Below, one piece after another: positions 1 through 8,394 of a stretch of DNA of 22,997 nt (the stretch's first letter is position 1; every line of letters begins with the position of its first letter). The stretch covers positions 1 to 22,997 of the forward strand of contig DASYML010000172.1 of NCBI GenBank assembly GCA_036009045.1, written 5' to 3'. The translations under genes and the position numbers were made by a program. The notes beneath the pieces are model-generated. The model did no database searches. It saw nothing but the letters and a program-made list of their open reading frames with translations, and was not told where the DNA came from. The DNA comes from DASYML01 sp036009045. GTDB lineage: Bacteria > Acidobacteriota > Blastocatellia > Pyrinomonadales > Pyrinomonadaceae.

Positions 1-95
1 TTACACTCCCGGCATTGATAACGCTGAGAGCCAGCGCGGTTGCGACCAGCTTTAATCTGTCGTTCGATGGCTTGGCAATAGGGACATTCAAGCAT
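1..95 (-). CDS. IS1/InsA-like transposase, N-terminal fragment cut by window edge
   Basis: Reading leftwards from an ATG at 95-93, 31 codons are visible before the window ends. They hold a four-cysteine zinc ribbon, CPYC at residues 4-7 and CREC at 28-31, with the intervening IKAGRNRAGSQRYQ typical of the InsA-like zinc finger that opens IS1-type and related transposases. In that family this ribbon precedes a helix-turn-helix that binds the element ends. The rest of the gene, including any catalytic part, lies outside the window, so I cannot tell whether it is intact. A possible minus-strand -10 (TATAAA) lies only 7 nt before the ATG, with GTGACG 18 nt further up. This would give an almost leaderless mRNA; no Shine-Dalgarno is seen. 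No terminal inverted repeat can be recognised without the other end. Confidence 0.75.
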   Translation of the reverse strand, partial: MLECPYCQAIERQIKAGRNRAGSQRYQCREC

Positions 96-383
96 GAAGA
101 GATTTATAACGTACCGATGCTTGTTTCGTCACTCCCGGAAATTATTTAGACTGGACTTCTCACGGTCGGGGCTGCTAAAGTGATAAATGGCTGTCCGGGA
201 GGTATCAGGGCGGTCAGGCGGTACTGCTCAAGGCCGCCTTCTCAGAGAGGTTCTGCTTCCGAGTTGCTTCCCGTCTGTAGCTCTGGCGGTTTCCCTTTTT
301 AGCTTTGAATTTTTTTACTTCTGATTTTCGTCAGCGTTTGCGGCCTTCCCCTTCAACGGGTCGCACGCGCTCAGGAGAATTAT
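96..383. other. Gap between divergent transposase and protease genes
   Basis: No convincing gene lies here. The right end of the insertion sequence should fall in this stretch, but its boundary cannot be set. One short inverted repeat is visible around 213-242 (AGGCGG, 12-nt spacer, CCGCCT). The last bases hold a good ribosome binding site, CAGGAG, 8-9 nt before the protease ATG at 384. No clear sigma70 promoter for the protease gene was found. Confidence 0.5.
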
Positions 384-2180
384 ATGCCGTCCCCTTTACC
401 GCGCCTGCTCCCCCGCACACAGAAGACCGGCCTGGCCCTCGCCATCGGCCTCTTCCTGCTACTGCTCGCCACCAGCTTCTTCATCGTTTACCAGCGCGAA
501 CGCTCTGCTGTGCAGAAGATTAATTCCACCCAACTACGCGCGCTCGGCGAAAGCGGGACCGTGGCCTCGCTCAAAGTCGAAGGCGAGATGATGACTATCA
601 ACGGGGTGGACGGTTCCATCTCGCAGGCCATCGTCACCAACGCGGAGACGCAGAACGAGATTGTCAGCGTCTATACGAAGAGCAACGTCCCAGTAGAATT
701 TCGCTCGCTGCAACCGAGCACGTTGAGCACGGCGATGAACTGGCTCATCCCTATTCTCACGCTCGCGGCCTTCGCCTTCATCGGTTGGAGAGTCTACGCC
801 AGCATGGGTGGACGCGGCGGCAACTTTAATCTGACAGACGCGCAGGGCAAGCAGAACGTGACCTTCACGGACGTGGCCGGTGTGGATGAAGCCAAGTTGG
901 AACTGTCCGAGACGATAGAATTTTTACGCGACCCGCAAAAGTTTGGGCGACTGGGGGGCCGCGCGCCGCGAGGCATCCTGCTCTCAGGCCCGCCCGGAAC
1001 GGGTAAGACCCTGCTCGCGCGTGCGGCTGCCAACGAGGCGGGCGTCCCGTTTCTCTCAGTCTCCGGTTCGAGCTTTCAAGAAAAGTTCGCTGGCCTCGGC
1101 GCAGCCCGCGTCCGGCGTCTCTTCGCCGAAGGTCGCAAACTCTCGCCCTGCGTCATCTTCATTGACGAGGTTGACGCGCTGGGCCGTCAACGCGGGCGCG
1201 GCAACGATTCTGCCTCCGCAGACCAGGACCAGACACTCAATCAAATGCTCGTAGAGATGGACGGCTTCGACCAGTTGACGGGCGTCGTCGTCATCGCTTC
1301 GACCAACAGGCCGGACATACTTGACTCAGCCCTCACGAGACCGGGCCGCTTTGACAGAGAGATCGCAGTCAACCTCGCGGATGCCGGCGGGCGCGAAGCA
1401 ATCCTGCGCGTACACGCGCGCGGCCTCAAGCTTGAAGAGGGATTGGACCTCTGCTGGATAGCGCGCGGGACGCCCGGATTTTCCGGCGCGGACCTCGCCA
1501 ATCTGCTCAACGAAGCGGCCATCGCCGCCACACGCGACAACTCTGAAGCCATCGCGCGTAAGCACGTCGAACACGCGCGCGATAAAATTTTGATGGGCGC
1601 TGAGCGTCATGGCTTTATGATGGACCAGGAAGAGCGTTACGCGACCGCCGTCCACGAAGCGGGCCACGTCGCCGTCGGCCTCGCCGTCAAAAACGGCGAC
1701 CCGATACACAAGGTCTCCATCCTCCCGCGCGGGCGGGCGCTCGGCGTGACGCAATCGCTGCCCGAACGCGACCGCCTGATGAAGAAGCGCGAATATCTGT
1801 TGGACCAGATCGCCATGCTCCTGGGCGGGCGTGCCGCCGAACAACTCCTGCTCGACACGATGACCGCCGGGGCTTCCAACGACATCGAACGCGCGGTAGA
1901 AATCGCCCGCAAGATGGTCACGGAATTCGGCATGAGTCCGCTTGGGCCAATTCACCTCGGCAAGCCTGAAGACCCGCACAGCCAGGCCCTACTCGACCGC
2001 ATAGAGCAGGCGACCGGCGACATTATCAGCGAGCAGATGACGCGCGCCTGCGAAGTCGTTGACGCGCGCCGCGCGGAGATAGCTCGCCTCGTCGAAGGCT
2101 TGATGGACCGCGACACTCTCGAATCCGATGAGATTCGTTTCTGCTTCAATATCGAGGAGAGCCAGCGGGCGGCAGCATAA
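384..2180 (+). CDS. ftsH: FtsH-type membrane AAA+ zinc metalloprotease
   Basis: 598 residues, within the normal range for FtsH. This family forms inner-membrane hexamers that extract and degrade misfolded membrane proteins and selected cytosolic proteins. In order: a first transmembrane helix at about 16-36, a short periplasmic domain, and a second helix at about 117-136. The AAA+ module follows with Walker A GPPGTGKT (202-209), Walker B VIFIDEVD (257-264) and an RPGRFDR second region of homology (319-325). The protease domain has HEAGH (424-428) and a likely third zinc ligand D500 in ASNDIERA. All catalytic elements are present, so it should be active. The central pore loop reads KFAG where FtsH usually has MFVG; the aromatic residue is kept. 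The start is supported by CAGGAG just upstream. The gene stands alone on its strand and a palindromic element begins 15 bp after the stop. It could be a paralogue rather than the only FtsH of the genome. Confidence 0.93.
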   Translation: MPSPLPRLLPRTQKTGLALAIGLFLLLLATSFFIVYQRERSAVQKINSTQLRALGESGTVASLKVEGEMMTINGVDGSISQAIVTNAETQNEIVSVYTKSNVPVEFRSLQPSTLSTAMNWLIPILTLAAFAFIGWRVYASMGGRGGNFNLTDAQGKQNVTFTDVAGVDEAKLELSETIEFLRDPQKFGRLGGRAPRGILLSGPPGTGKTLLARAAANEAGVPFLSVSGSSFQEKFAGLGAARVRRLFAEGRKLSPCVIFIDEVDALGRQRGRGNDSASADQDQTLNQMLVEMDGFDQLTGVVVIASTNRPDILDSALTRPGRFDREIAVNLADAGGREAILRVHARGLKLEEGLDLCWIARGTPGFSGADLANLLNEAAIAATRDNSEAIARKHVEHARDKILMGAERHGFMMDQEERYATAVHEAGHVAVGLAVKNGDPIHKVSILPRGRALGVTQSLPERDRLMKKREYLLDQIAMLLGGRAAEQLLLDTMTAGASNDIERAVEIARKMVTEFGMSPLGPIHLGKPEDPHSQALLDRIEQATGDIISEQMTRACEVVDARRAEIARLVEGLMDRDTLESDEIRFCFNIEESQRAAA

Positions 2181-2195
2181 TAAAGTACAGACGAA

Positions 2196-2416
2196 GCCCT
2201 GCAAGGGCTACATATGAGAGCCGGGGGCAAGCAAAGGCGCGTGAACGCCGGAGCGTCGCCCCCGGAATAGTTAGATAAGTTAATCTGACCCTGAAAGGGT
2301 CGCACATGCAATGTTGAAAGTGCGACCCTTTCAGGGTCGGCATCGTTATTGACATCATTCCGGGGGCGACGCTCTGCGAGCTTGCCCCCGGCTCTCATAT
2401 GTAGCCCTTGCAGGGC
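2196..2416. repeat. 221-bp nested palindromic element (MITE/REP-like)
   Basis: Three perfect inverted-repeat pairs are nested. The outer pair is 2196-2232 with 2380-2416 (37/37). The middle pair is 2251-2268 with 2357-2374 (18/18). The inner pair is 2287-2305 with 2320-2338 (19/19), around a 14-nt loop. The spacers between middle and inner arms are 18 nt on both sides. The left outer spacer carries a 13-nt excess that itself forms a GGCG/CGCC hairpin. Outer and inner arms each contain a mini-palindrome of the same shape, CCCTGCAAGGG and CCCTGAAAGGG. The fold would make one long branched hairpin. It lies 15 bp after the protease stop and may end or stabilise that transcript. No transposase is inside. 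No second copy was seen in this window. Confidence 0.9.
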
Positions 2417-2576
2417 AAAGAATAATTGTTGATGTGGTGAACTGTTGATGAATATTATCCGCCGCTTTTAGACTTGCCCGGCAAAGCATTTCTCCTGTAA
2501 GTTTATCACTGGAGGCTGGACCAATTATCGCCTCTCTCCACTACATCCTTGTTGGGAAGCTCAGGTGAATCTGGCG

Positions 2577-3311
2577 ATGGCATATCCTGGCGTCGCGCGT
2601 CTCGAACTGCCGATTCTACAAGAATTGATCGCCACCGGCGGCAGGGAGGATGTGCGTTTTCTTTATGCGCGCCTCGCGGGATATTTCCCGCAGCTTGGCG
2701 CAGAGGAAGTGCGCGCCTTGAGCAACGGCCATCGCGCGGAGTGGCGCAGGCTCGTGCAACGCGCCGGGCGCATGCTCGCGGACAAGCGACAGGTAGAGCG
2801 CCAGCAGGGGCGTTGGACCATCACCGCGACGGGGCGTAAGCGTGCGGCGGAAGAGGCGCTGGATTTTTCGCTGGCCGAGATGGTTCCCGCAGAGGCGACG
2901 GCGCGTCACGACGCTTTGACTCATGGAGATGTTCAGCGGATGCTCCTGGACATAGGCCGCGCGCTAGGCTATTACGCTGTCAGCGAGTTTGAATATTACG
3001 ACGTTATCTGGCGCAAGGAAGAGCGTAGTCCGCGCCTGACTCACGTCTTCGAGGTCCAGCACAAAGGGAACATAGACGCGGCGCTGGCGAAATTGAAACG
3101 CGCTTACGAAGCGCAACGCTCGAAACCATTTCTCATCGTCGCCTCCGAGCGCGACACCGTGCGCGCGCAGAAATCTATGAGCGCAGAGCGCACGGGTGCT
3201 TTTCACGAGATCGGTCGCGTGACGGCGATCCTGAGCTTCGAGCAATTGCATAGACTTCATCACGCCCTCACCTCCGTCGAAGACTTGCTGGCGGTAATCT
3301 CCGAGCGATGA
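2577..3311 (+). CDS. Mrr_N-like plus PD-(D/E)XK-like nuclease-fold protein, coupled to mutS
   Basis: 244 residues from ATG 2577, chosen because AGGTGA sits 8 nt before it; an in-frame GTG at 2565 is the alternative. The first ~95 residues resemble the winged-helix Mrr_N domain of restriction-type proteins: YPGVARLELPILQEL, then a WRRLVQRAGRML helix and a closing WTITATGRKRA strand. The last ~130 residues look like a divergent PD-(D/E)XK fold: an YYDVIW strand, then FEVQHKG followed by a helix and the strand PFLIVASERD. This matches the arrangement of the FEVE-type restriction-endonuclease-like domains. If so, the acidic residues are D in YDVIW and E in FEVQ, with Q and the nearby K in place of the usual E-x-K, so activity is uncertain. 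The stop overlaps the mutS start (ATGA at 3308-3311), which implies translational coupling. A role in DNA repair or DNA processing is inference from context. I know no named gene for it. Confidence 0.75.
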   Translation: MAYPGVARLELPILQELIATGGREDVRFLYARLAGYFPQLGAEEVRALSNGHRAEWRRLVQRAGRMLADKRQVERQQGRWTITATGRKRAAEEALDFSLAEMVPAEATARHDALTHGDVQRMLLDIGRALGYYAVSEFEYYDVIWRKEERSPRLTHVFEVQHKGNIDAALAKLKRAYEAQRSKPFLIVASERDTVRAQKSMSAERTGAFHEIGRVTAILSFEQLHRLHHALTSVEDLLAVISER

Positions 3312-5929
3312 CATTGACCACCACGCCACTGCGCAAACAATATCTGGACATCAAGGAGCGTTACCCTGACGCGCTTCTCCTCTTCCGCATAGGCGATTTC
3401 TACGAAGCCTTTGACGACGACGCGCGTCTTCTCGCGCGCGAACTGGACATCGTGCTGACCTCCAAGCCGATGGGCAAAAACATACGCATCCCGCTCGCGG
3501 GCGTCCCGCATCACAGCCTCGAAAGACACCTCGCGACGCTCATCTCGCGCGGCCATCGCGTCGCCATCTGCGAGCAACTAACTCCGGCTCCGGTCAAAGG
3601 TGAGCAGGGCCGTCAACTCATCGAACGCGACGTGGTCCGCGTCGTGACGCCCGGCACTGTGCTGGAACCCGGACTCTTGCAGAGCAAGGCCAACAACTAT
3701 CTAGCGGCCTACGTGACGGACGGCAAGCGCGCCGGAATCGCTTATGCGGACGTGACGACGGGCGACTTCGCCGCGACCGAATTGGATGCCGCCTCGGCCT
3801 TGCCCGAACTGCAACGCATCGCGCCCGCAGAAGTCCTCGTGCCTGTCAATGGTCCAGAAACAAGCGGCGATGCTGTGCCCGGTTTTCTCACTCGCTGGGA
3901 TGACGAGAGCTTTGCGCCGGAGACAGCGCGACGCGCATTACTGGACCAGTTTCAATCGCGCACCCTCGCGCCTTTCGGATTGGCAGGCTGGCCCTTAGCG
4001 ACCTCTGCCGCCGGAGCGCTCATCGCTTACCTGCGCGAGACGCAAACGGCAGCCGCCGTCCATCTCACGCGTCTCAAGAGCTATCACACCGAAAGCTTTA
4101 TGATGCTCGACGCGCGGACGGTGCGGAGCCTGGAAATTTTCGAGAGCGGCGCGGGCACGCAGACGCTTCTGGGAGTCCTGGACCGGACGCGCACGGCGAT
4201 GGGCGGTCGCCTGCTGAGAAGATGGCTGCGCCAGCCGCTCCTTGAGATAGCGCTGATTATGCAGAGGCAGGAGCACGTCTCATGGTTTTGCGAGCAGGGG
4301 AAGGCGCGCGCTGAACTCTTCGCCGCGCTCGAATCCATGCATGACCTTGAGCGTCTCTCCGCGCGCGTGCGGACCGCGTTGGCTTCGGCGCAGGAACTTC
4401 TCGCGTTGGGCCAGAGCCTTGAAACCATCTCGCGAGTGCGCGCGGTCATGCAAAGGGAGACCAAACGCTTCGGCGCTCTCCTCGCCGCGCTGCCCTTGTG
4501 TGATGGAGCAGCCGCGCTGATTCGCCAAGCCATCTCGGATGAACTGCCCGTGCGCGCGACGGAACAGACGGGCGTTATCAGGCAGGGCTACTCAGGGGAA
4601 TTGGACCAGTTACGCGCACTGCTGCGCGACGGCAGGACTTTCTTAGCGGAGATGGAACAGCGCGAGCGTGCGCGCACAGGCATCAAGAGCCTGCGCGTCG
4701 GTTATAACAAGGTCTTCGGATATTTCATCGAAGTCACCAGACCGAACCTGCATCTGGTTCCGGGCGATTACTCGCGCAAACAAACGCTCGCCGCCTCCGA
4801 GCGTTTCATCACGCTCGAACTCAAAGAGCATGAATCGCTCGTCATGAACGCGCAGGAACGCATACACGAACTCGAAGCGGGTCTCTTTCGCCACATCTGC
4901 GCCGAAGTCTCCAGAAGCCGCGATGAGATACTGGCTGCCGCCGCGAGCATCGCCTATCTTGACACGGTCGCGTCGCTGGCGTCCGTCGCAGACGAGTGCG
5001 GCTACGTGCGTCCCGCCATCACGGACACTCAAAGGTTGAGCATCACTGCGGGCCGTCATCCGGTGCTCGAAAGAATGTTGGAGGCTGGCGGCTTCGTCGC
5101 CAATGATGTCGAACTGGATGCTGATGACGGCACGCAGATAGCCTTGATTACAGGACCAAATATGTCCGGCAAGTCAACTTACCTGCGACAGACCGCGCTC
5201 ATTGTCTTGATGGCCCAGACGGGTAGTTTTGTCCCCGCCAGCAAAGCCAGCATAGGTCTCTGTGATCGCCTCTTCACGCGCATCGGCCTCTATGATCGCA
5301 TCGGGAGCGGCGAGTCAACCTTCATGACGGAGATGGTCGAGACCGCGCAGATTTTGCATCACGCGACGCTGCGCTCTTTGATACTGCTCGACGAACTTGG
5401 GCGAGGCACTTCGACTTATGATGGATTGGCCGTGGCCCGCGCTGTGCTCGAATACATACACAATCACCCGCAGCTTCGCTCCAAGACTCTCTTCGCCACG
5501 CATTATCATGAACTGACGGAACTCTCATTGCTCCTCCCGCGACTCACAAATCTACACGTCGAAATCGCGGAGCAGGGAAGCGAACTGGTCTTTCTTTACA
5601 AGATAAGTCCGGGTAGCGCGCTCAGGAGTTATGGAGTCTACGCCGCGAAACTCGCGGGGCTGCCGCGCCCGGTCGTGCGCCGCGCGGCGGCATTACTGGA
5701 CCAGTATGAAGAAAAGTCGGAATTGCGCGGAAGGCCGACTGAGGCGGCGACGACGAATGAGCATTTACAGCCGCGCTCTCAAGCTCAAGATGCGGCCATC
5801 GCGCAGGCTTTGCTTGAGACGGACCCGGACGCGCTCTCGCCCGTCGAAGCGCTGATGAAGCTTTACGAATTGCGTCGCCTGGCCGAAGCTGAAAAGTCCG
5901 CAAACATCAGGGCCATCAAGACGGCGTAG
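3308..5929 (+). CDS. mutS: DNA mismatch repair protein MutS
   Basis: 873 residues, close to the usual ~855 of MutS1. MutS binds mismatches and small loops as a clamp and recruits MutL. The mismatch-reading Phe-x-Glu motif is intact in GDFYE (F31, E33). The connector, lever and clamp domains follow. The ABC-type ATPase has Walker A GPNMSGKST at 616-624 and the DELGRGTSTYDG signature with D695 and E696, followed by ATHYHEL. The C-terminal helical tail is present. The start is fixed by the family N-terminus (TPLRKQYLDIK) and by its overlap with the upstream stop. No strong ribosome binding site of its own is seen, so translation probably depends on the upstream gene. No mutL is in the window. 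Confidence 0.98.
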   Translation: MTLTTTPLRKQYLDIKERYPDALLLFRIGDFYEAFDDDARLLARELDIVLTSKPMGKNIRIPLAGVPHHSLERHLATLISRGHRVAICEQLTPAPVKGEQGRQLIERDVVRVVTPGTVLEPGLLQSKANNYLAAYVTDGKRAGIAYADVTTGDFAATELDAASALPELQRIAPAEVLVPVNGPETSGDAVPGFLTRWDDESFAPETARRALLDQFQSRTLAPFGLAGWPLATSAAGALIAYLRETQTAAAVHLTRLKSYHTESFMMLDARTVRSLEIFESGAGTQTLLGVLDRTRTAMGGRLLRRWLRQPLLEIALIMQRQEHVSWFCEQGKARAELFAALESMHDLERLSARVRTALASAQELLALGQSLETISRVRAVMQRETKRFGALLAALPLCDGAAALIRQAISDELPVRATEQTGVIRQGYSGELDQLRALLRDGRTFLAEMEQRERARTGIKSLRVGYNKVFGYFIEVTRPNLHLVPGDYSRKQTLAASERFITLELKEHESLVMNAQERIHELEAGLFRHICAEVSRSRDEILAAAASIAYLDTVASLASVADECGYVRPAITDTQRLSITAGRHPVLERMLEAGGFVANDVELDADDGTQIALITGPNMSGKSTYLRQTALIVLMAQTGSFVPASKASIGLCDRLFTRIGLYDRIGSGESTFMTEMVETAQILHHATLRSLILLDELGRGTSTYDGLAVARAVLEYIHNHPQLRSKTLFATHYHELTELSLLLPRLTNLHVEIAEQGSELVFLYKISPGSALRSYGVYAAKLAGLPRPVVRRAAALLDQYEEKSELRGRPTEAATTNEHLQPRSQAQDAAIAQALLETDPDALSPVEALMKLYELRRLAEAEKSANIRAIKTA

Positions 5930-5961
5930 CGAAGTTATTGATGCTGTTTTCCTCTACAATA

Positions 5962-5991
5962 TTGTCAATGGCCGTCGTTCTCTAGTAATCT
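5962..5991 (+). promoter_or_regulatory. Possible sigma70-type promoter for the LysM gene
   Basis: TTGTCA at 5962-5967, an 18-nt spacer, and TAATCT at 5986-5991, both matching four or five of six consensus bases. It lies in the 194-bp gap after mutS and 130 bp before the LysM start. Otherwise this gap shows no gene. Only the spacing and consensus support it. Confidence 0.35.
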
Positions 5992-6123
5992 ATCAGCCAT
6001 CAAATCGCGGTGAATACATTTCGACGGTTGGAAAGACGCGTCTATGAATGGCTCGTTTAATCCTGGTCCAGCAAATGAAAATTTTTCGGTCGAAGACACC
6101 AGTCTGAAAGAGGAGGAAAAGAG

Positions 6124-6324
6124 ATGGCAGACGATTCGGGTGATGCTCAGGGTGGAGGCGGTCAGAGGACTTACACGGTCAAGTCGGGCGACACGCTCTC
6201 AAAAATCAGCCAGCATTTCTACGGCGACCCGCAGAAATTCGAGGACATCTACTTCGCTAACCGCGACAAGATAGAGAACCCCGACAACCTATCCGTCGGC
6301 ACAGAACTTGTCATCCCAGAATAA
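6124..6324 (+). CDS. Small LysM-domain protein
   Basis: 66 residues, nearly all one LysM domain. After a short Gly/Asp-rich N-terminus (about 1-14) come TYTVKSGDTLSKISQHFYGD, an internal helix around FEDIYFANRD, and the closing NLSVGTELVIPE. LysM domains bind N-acetylglucosamine polymers such as peptidoglycan. There is no signal peptide or membrane segment, so it is either cytoplasmic, like the LysM/BON potassium-binding Kbp of E. coli, or exported by an unseen route. The start is supported by GAGGAGG 6-7 nt upstream. It stands alone between mutS and a convergent gene. A longer reading frame starting at 6044 is out of frame and is not favoured. Confidence 0.85.
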   Translation: MADDSGDAQGGGGQRTYTVKSGDTLSKISQHFYGDPQKFEDIYFANRDKIENPDNLSVGTELVIPE

Positions 6325-6327
6325 CGC

Positions 6328-6451
6328 AAAGTAGAAGGGCGAACTAAAGTAGAAGGGCGAAAGGCGAAGGGAGAAAGTTAGGCGGAAACCGCTTTTGAAT
6401 AAAAGCTGGCTTCCCCTCACTTGCGCCCTTCGCCTTGCGCCCTTCTACTTT
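6328..6451. repeat. Inverted pair of heptamer-word arrays between convergent genes
   Basis: The arms 6346-6377 and 6420-6451 are reverse complements at 29 of 32 positions, with a 42-nt loop. Each arm is a run of degenerate 7-nt words. Left, from 6349: GTAGAAG, GGCGAAA, GGCGAAG, GGAGAAA. Right, from 6421: TTGCGCC, CTTCGCC, TTGCGCC, CTTCTAC. An extra direct copy of the left edge lies at 6328-6343. The loop holds a small perfect hairpin, GCTTTT/AAAAGC at 6391-6406. It begins 4 bp after the LysM stop and ends 5 bp before the convergent stop, so it may act as a two-way terminator. Confidence 0.85.
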
Positions 6452-6455
6452 GTTT

Positions 6456-7361
6456 TCATCCTGGGTCCGTGTGGATTTGGACGCGGGTTCTGGGAATCTC
6501 TGCTTCGATGGAGCGCAGGACGCGCACGCTCAGGTCGTGTGCTTCTTCCAGCCTGGTATCGCGCGCGATTTCCAGGTGCAGGTCAATAAATTTTTGCGAG
6601 CCTGAGCGACGCGTGCGTACGTCATGAAAACCGAGCACTCCCTCATCCTTGTAGCGGTTGACGATGGCTGCGATCTGTTCATCCACTTCGAGCGGCAAGC
6701 GGCGGTCCATCAAGACATCTATGGACTCGCGCGCGACGTGGACGGCGGACGCGAGAATGTAGATGGCGATGAGAATGGAAACTAAGGGGTCCGCGATGGT
6801 CCAGCGCGTGAGCGCGACGATGAGCAGCGCGACGAGCGCCCCGCCGTTGGTGTAGATGTCAGTCGTGTAGTGGATGGCGTCCGAAGCGAGCGCGAGCGAA
6901 TCAGTTTCGCGCGCGACTCTCTGGAGCCTGCGCACGAGGGCCATGCTGACAATCATGGCGATGCACATCGTCCCTATGCCGAGCCATTCGGAGTGCGTTT
7001 CTTGCAGCGTGATGATTCTACGAATCGCTTCGCGGACTAAATAAATGCCGGAGATGGCGATGACAATAGACTGAAAAAGTCCGGCGAGCGATTCGGCCTT
7101 TCCATGACCGTAGGCGTGGTCCTCGTCGGCGGGACGTGCGGCGGCGCGGACCGCGAAATAGTTGATGATGGAAGCGAAGATGTCCATCGCTGAATCGAGC
7201 AGAGAGGCCCACACGCTAATCGAGCCGGTCTTCAGTCCCGTCGCCAATTTTAAGGTGATGAGAAAGGCTGCGGCGAGCACGGAGAGACGCGCGGCGTTGG
7301 TCTTGGCCGCCTCTTCCTGGGCCAACGTCAGAGTGCCTATTTCGACTGCGGGTCTGGTCAT
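6456..7361 (-). CDS. Cation diffusion facilitator family metal transporter
   Basis: 301 residues, the usual CDF size. These inner-membrane dimers export Zn, Fe, Mn or Co by proton antiport. About six hydrophobic segments are followed by a cytoplasmic ferredoxin-like C-terminal domain. The metal site matches the FieF/YiiP pattern: DSAMD in helix 2 and HYTTD in helix 5 give the two D/H-x3-D pairs. HAYGHGKAESLAGL is the conserved loop after helix 2. The D-x3-D with H-x3-D set suggests Zn/Fe-type selectivity, but the substrate is not proven. ATG 7361 is preferred to the TTG one codon upstream. It is last in a minus-strand run, 29 bp after the EamA gene, and may be co-transcribed with it. Its 3' end abuts the heptamer array. 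Confidence 0.93.
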   Translation of the reverse strand: MTRPAVEIGTLTLAQEEAAKTNAARLSVLAAAFLITLKLATGLKTGSISVWASLLDSAMDIFASIINYFAVRAAARPADEDHAYGHGKAESLAGLFQSIVIAISGIYLVREAIRRIITLQETHSEWLGIGTMCIAMIVSMALVRRLQRVARETDSLALASDAIHYTTDIYTNGGALVALLIVALTRWTIADPLVSILIAIYILASAVHVARESIDVLMDRRLPLEVDEQIAAIVNRYKDEGVLGFHDVRTRRSGSQKFIDLHLEIARDTRLEEAHDLSVRVLRSIEAEIPRTRVQIHTDPG

Positions 7362-7390
7362 CAAAGTCTGCCTGTCATCCGCTTCAAAAC

Positions 7391-8353
7391 TTAATGGCCG
7401 AGCGCGTCCGGGCGTTCGGAGACTTCCTTCATTGCATAACTACTGCGCGTGCGCCGCGTCACGAGTGCGACGCCCGCGAAGATGAGTCCAGCCGCGACCC
7501 ACGTCCTTGAGTTCCAACTCTCATGCAGAATCCAGGGCGCGAGCACGAAGGCTATGAGCGGCTGAAGATAAATGTAAACGGCGACGGTGCTCGGCGCAAC
7601 GCGCGCCAGGGCCCAGGCGTTCAGGTAGTACGCGCCTACCGTCGGGACCAGAATAATATAGAGCACCGCCAGCCAGGCGGACATCCCTGCGTTCAAGATG
7701 GCCTCTCTCGAAGTGGTCAGCGCGCCGATGGGGGCCGTCAGGAGAGCGCCGAAAACAAAGACCCAGGTGATGACGGTCAACGCTCCATAGCGTTTGAACA
7801 TATCCTTCGAGATGGCTATGTACGCACCATAGCAGAGAGAGTTGAGCACGATCAGAAAATTGCCGAGCGGCGCTTCGCCGGAAAAACTGGCGCGCGCGGG
7901 ATTGACCAGATAGACCACGCCCAACGCCGCCAGCAGGACGCCCGCCACCTTGAGCAGTGAAAAACCGTCGTAACCGAGCACGATGCTGATTAAGAGTGCG
8001 AAGATGGGAATGGTCGTGCCCAGCAGCGTCGCGTCTATCACCGTCGTCATGGACAGCCCCTTGACGAAGAGCAGTTGATTGAGAATGACGCCGAGCAGGC
8101 TGTAAAGAAAGATACGCGCGTAATCGCGTTTATCCTTGATGGCGACGCGGCCCACAGCGCTTTGTAAGAAGAGAAAAGCGATGGCCGCGCCGCAGACGCG
8201 AAAGGCTACGAGACCCGTGCTCGGCAACGCACGCAGAGCGAGCTTGGCCGCGATGGGCCAACTCCCGAAGATAACCTGAACGGCAAAGAGGGCCAGATGC
8301 GGAGCCGCCCCGCCGTCTTCATCAACGCCCGTCTGCATCGCGCTCACCAGCAT
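7391..8353 (-). CDS. EamA/DMT-superfamily membrane transporter
   Basis: About 320 residues with ten hydrophobic helices in two homologous halves, the EamA (DUF6) layout. The first repeat starts at LALFAVQVIFGSWPIAAKLA and the second at LGNFLIVLNSLCYGAYIAIS. The pattern FVKGLSMTTVIDATLLGTTI in the first half and YLNAWALARVAPSTVAVYIY in the second is typical of drug/metabolite exporters of small amino-acid-like or nucleotide-like molecules. The substrate cannot be read from the sequence. The start is uncertain. The frame opens with GTG at 8392, 2 nt after the E2 stop, but ATG 8353 or ATG 8337 (the latter with GGTGAG upstream) puts a more usual 13-18 residues before helix 1. It follows the pyruvate dehydrogenase genes on the same strand and is probably in their operon, though no functional link is evident. 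Confidence 0.9.
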   Translation of the reverse strand: MLVSAMQTGVDEDGGAAPHLALFAVQVIFGSWPIAAKLALRALPSTGLVAFRVCGAAIAFLFLQSAVGRVAIKDKRDYARIFLYSLLGVILNQLLFVKGLSMTTVIDATLLGTTIPIFALLISIVLGYDGFSLLKVAGVLLAALGVVYLVNPARASFSGEAPLGNFLIVLNSLCYGAYIAISKDMFKRYGALTVITWVFVFGALLTAPIGALTTSREAILNAGMSAWLAVLYIILVPTVGAYYLNAWALARVAPSTVAVYIYLQPLIAFVLAPWILHESWNSRTWVAAGLIFAGVALVTRRTRSSYAMKEVSERPDALGH

Positions 8354-8394
8354 TCGCTGTTGCCTTACTTTCAATTGACATCCACTAATCACAT

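Noticed and set aside
1326..1979. 217-codon minus-strand open frame opposite the FtsH gene
   Set aside because: Shadow of a strongly supported coding gene in GC-rich DNA, with no recognisable domain.
1952..2398. Minus-strand open frames through the palindromic element
   Set aside because: They arise because the palindrome lacks stops in that frame. They overlap the end of the FtsH gene and have no ribosome binding site.
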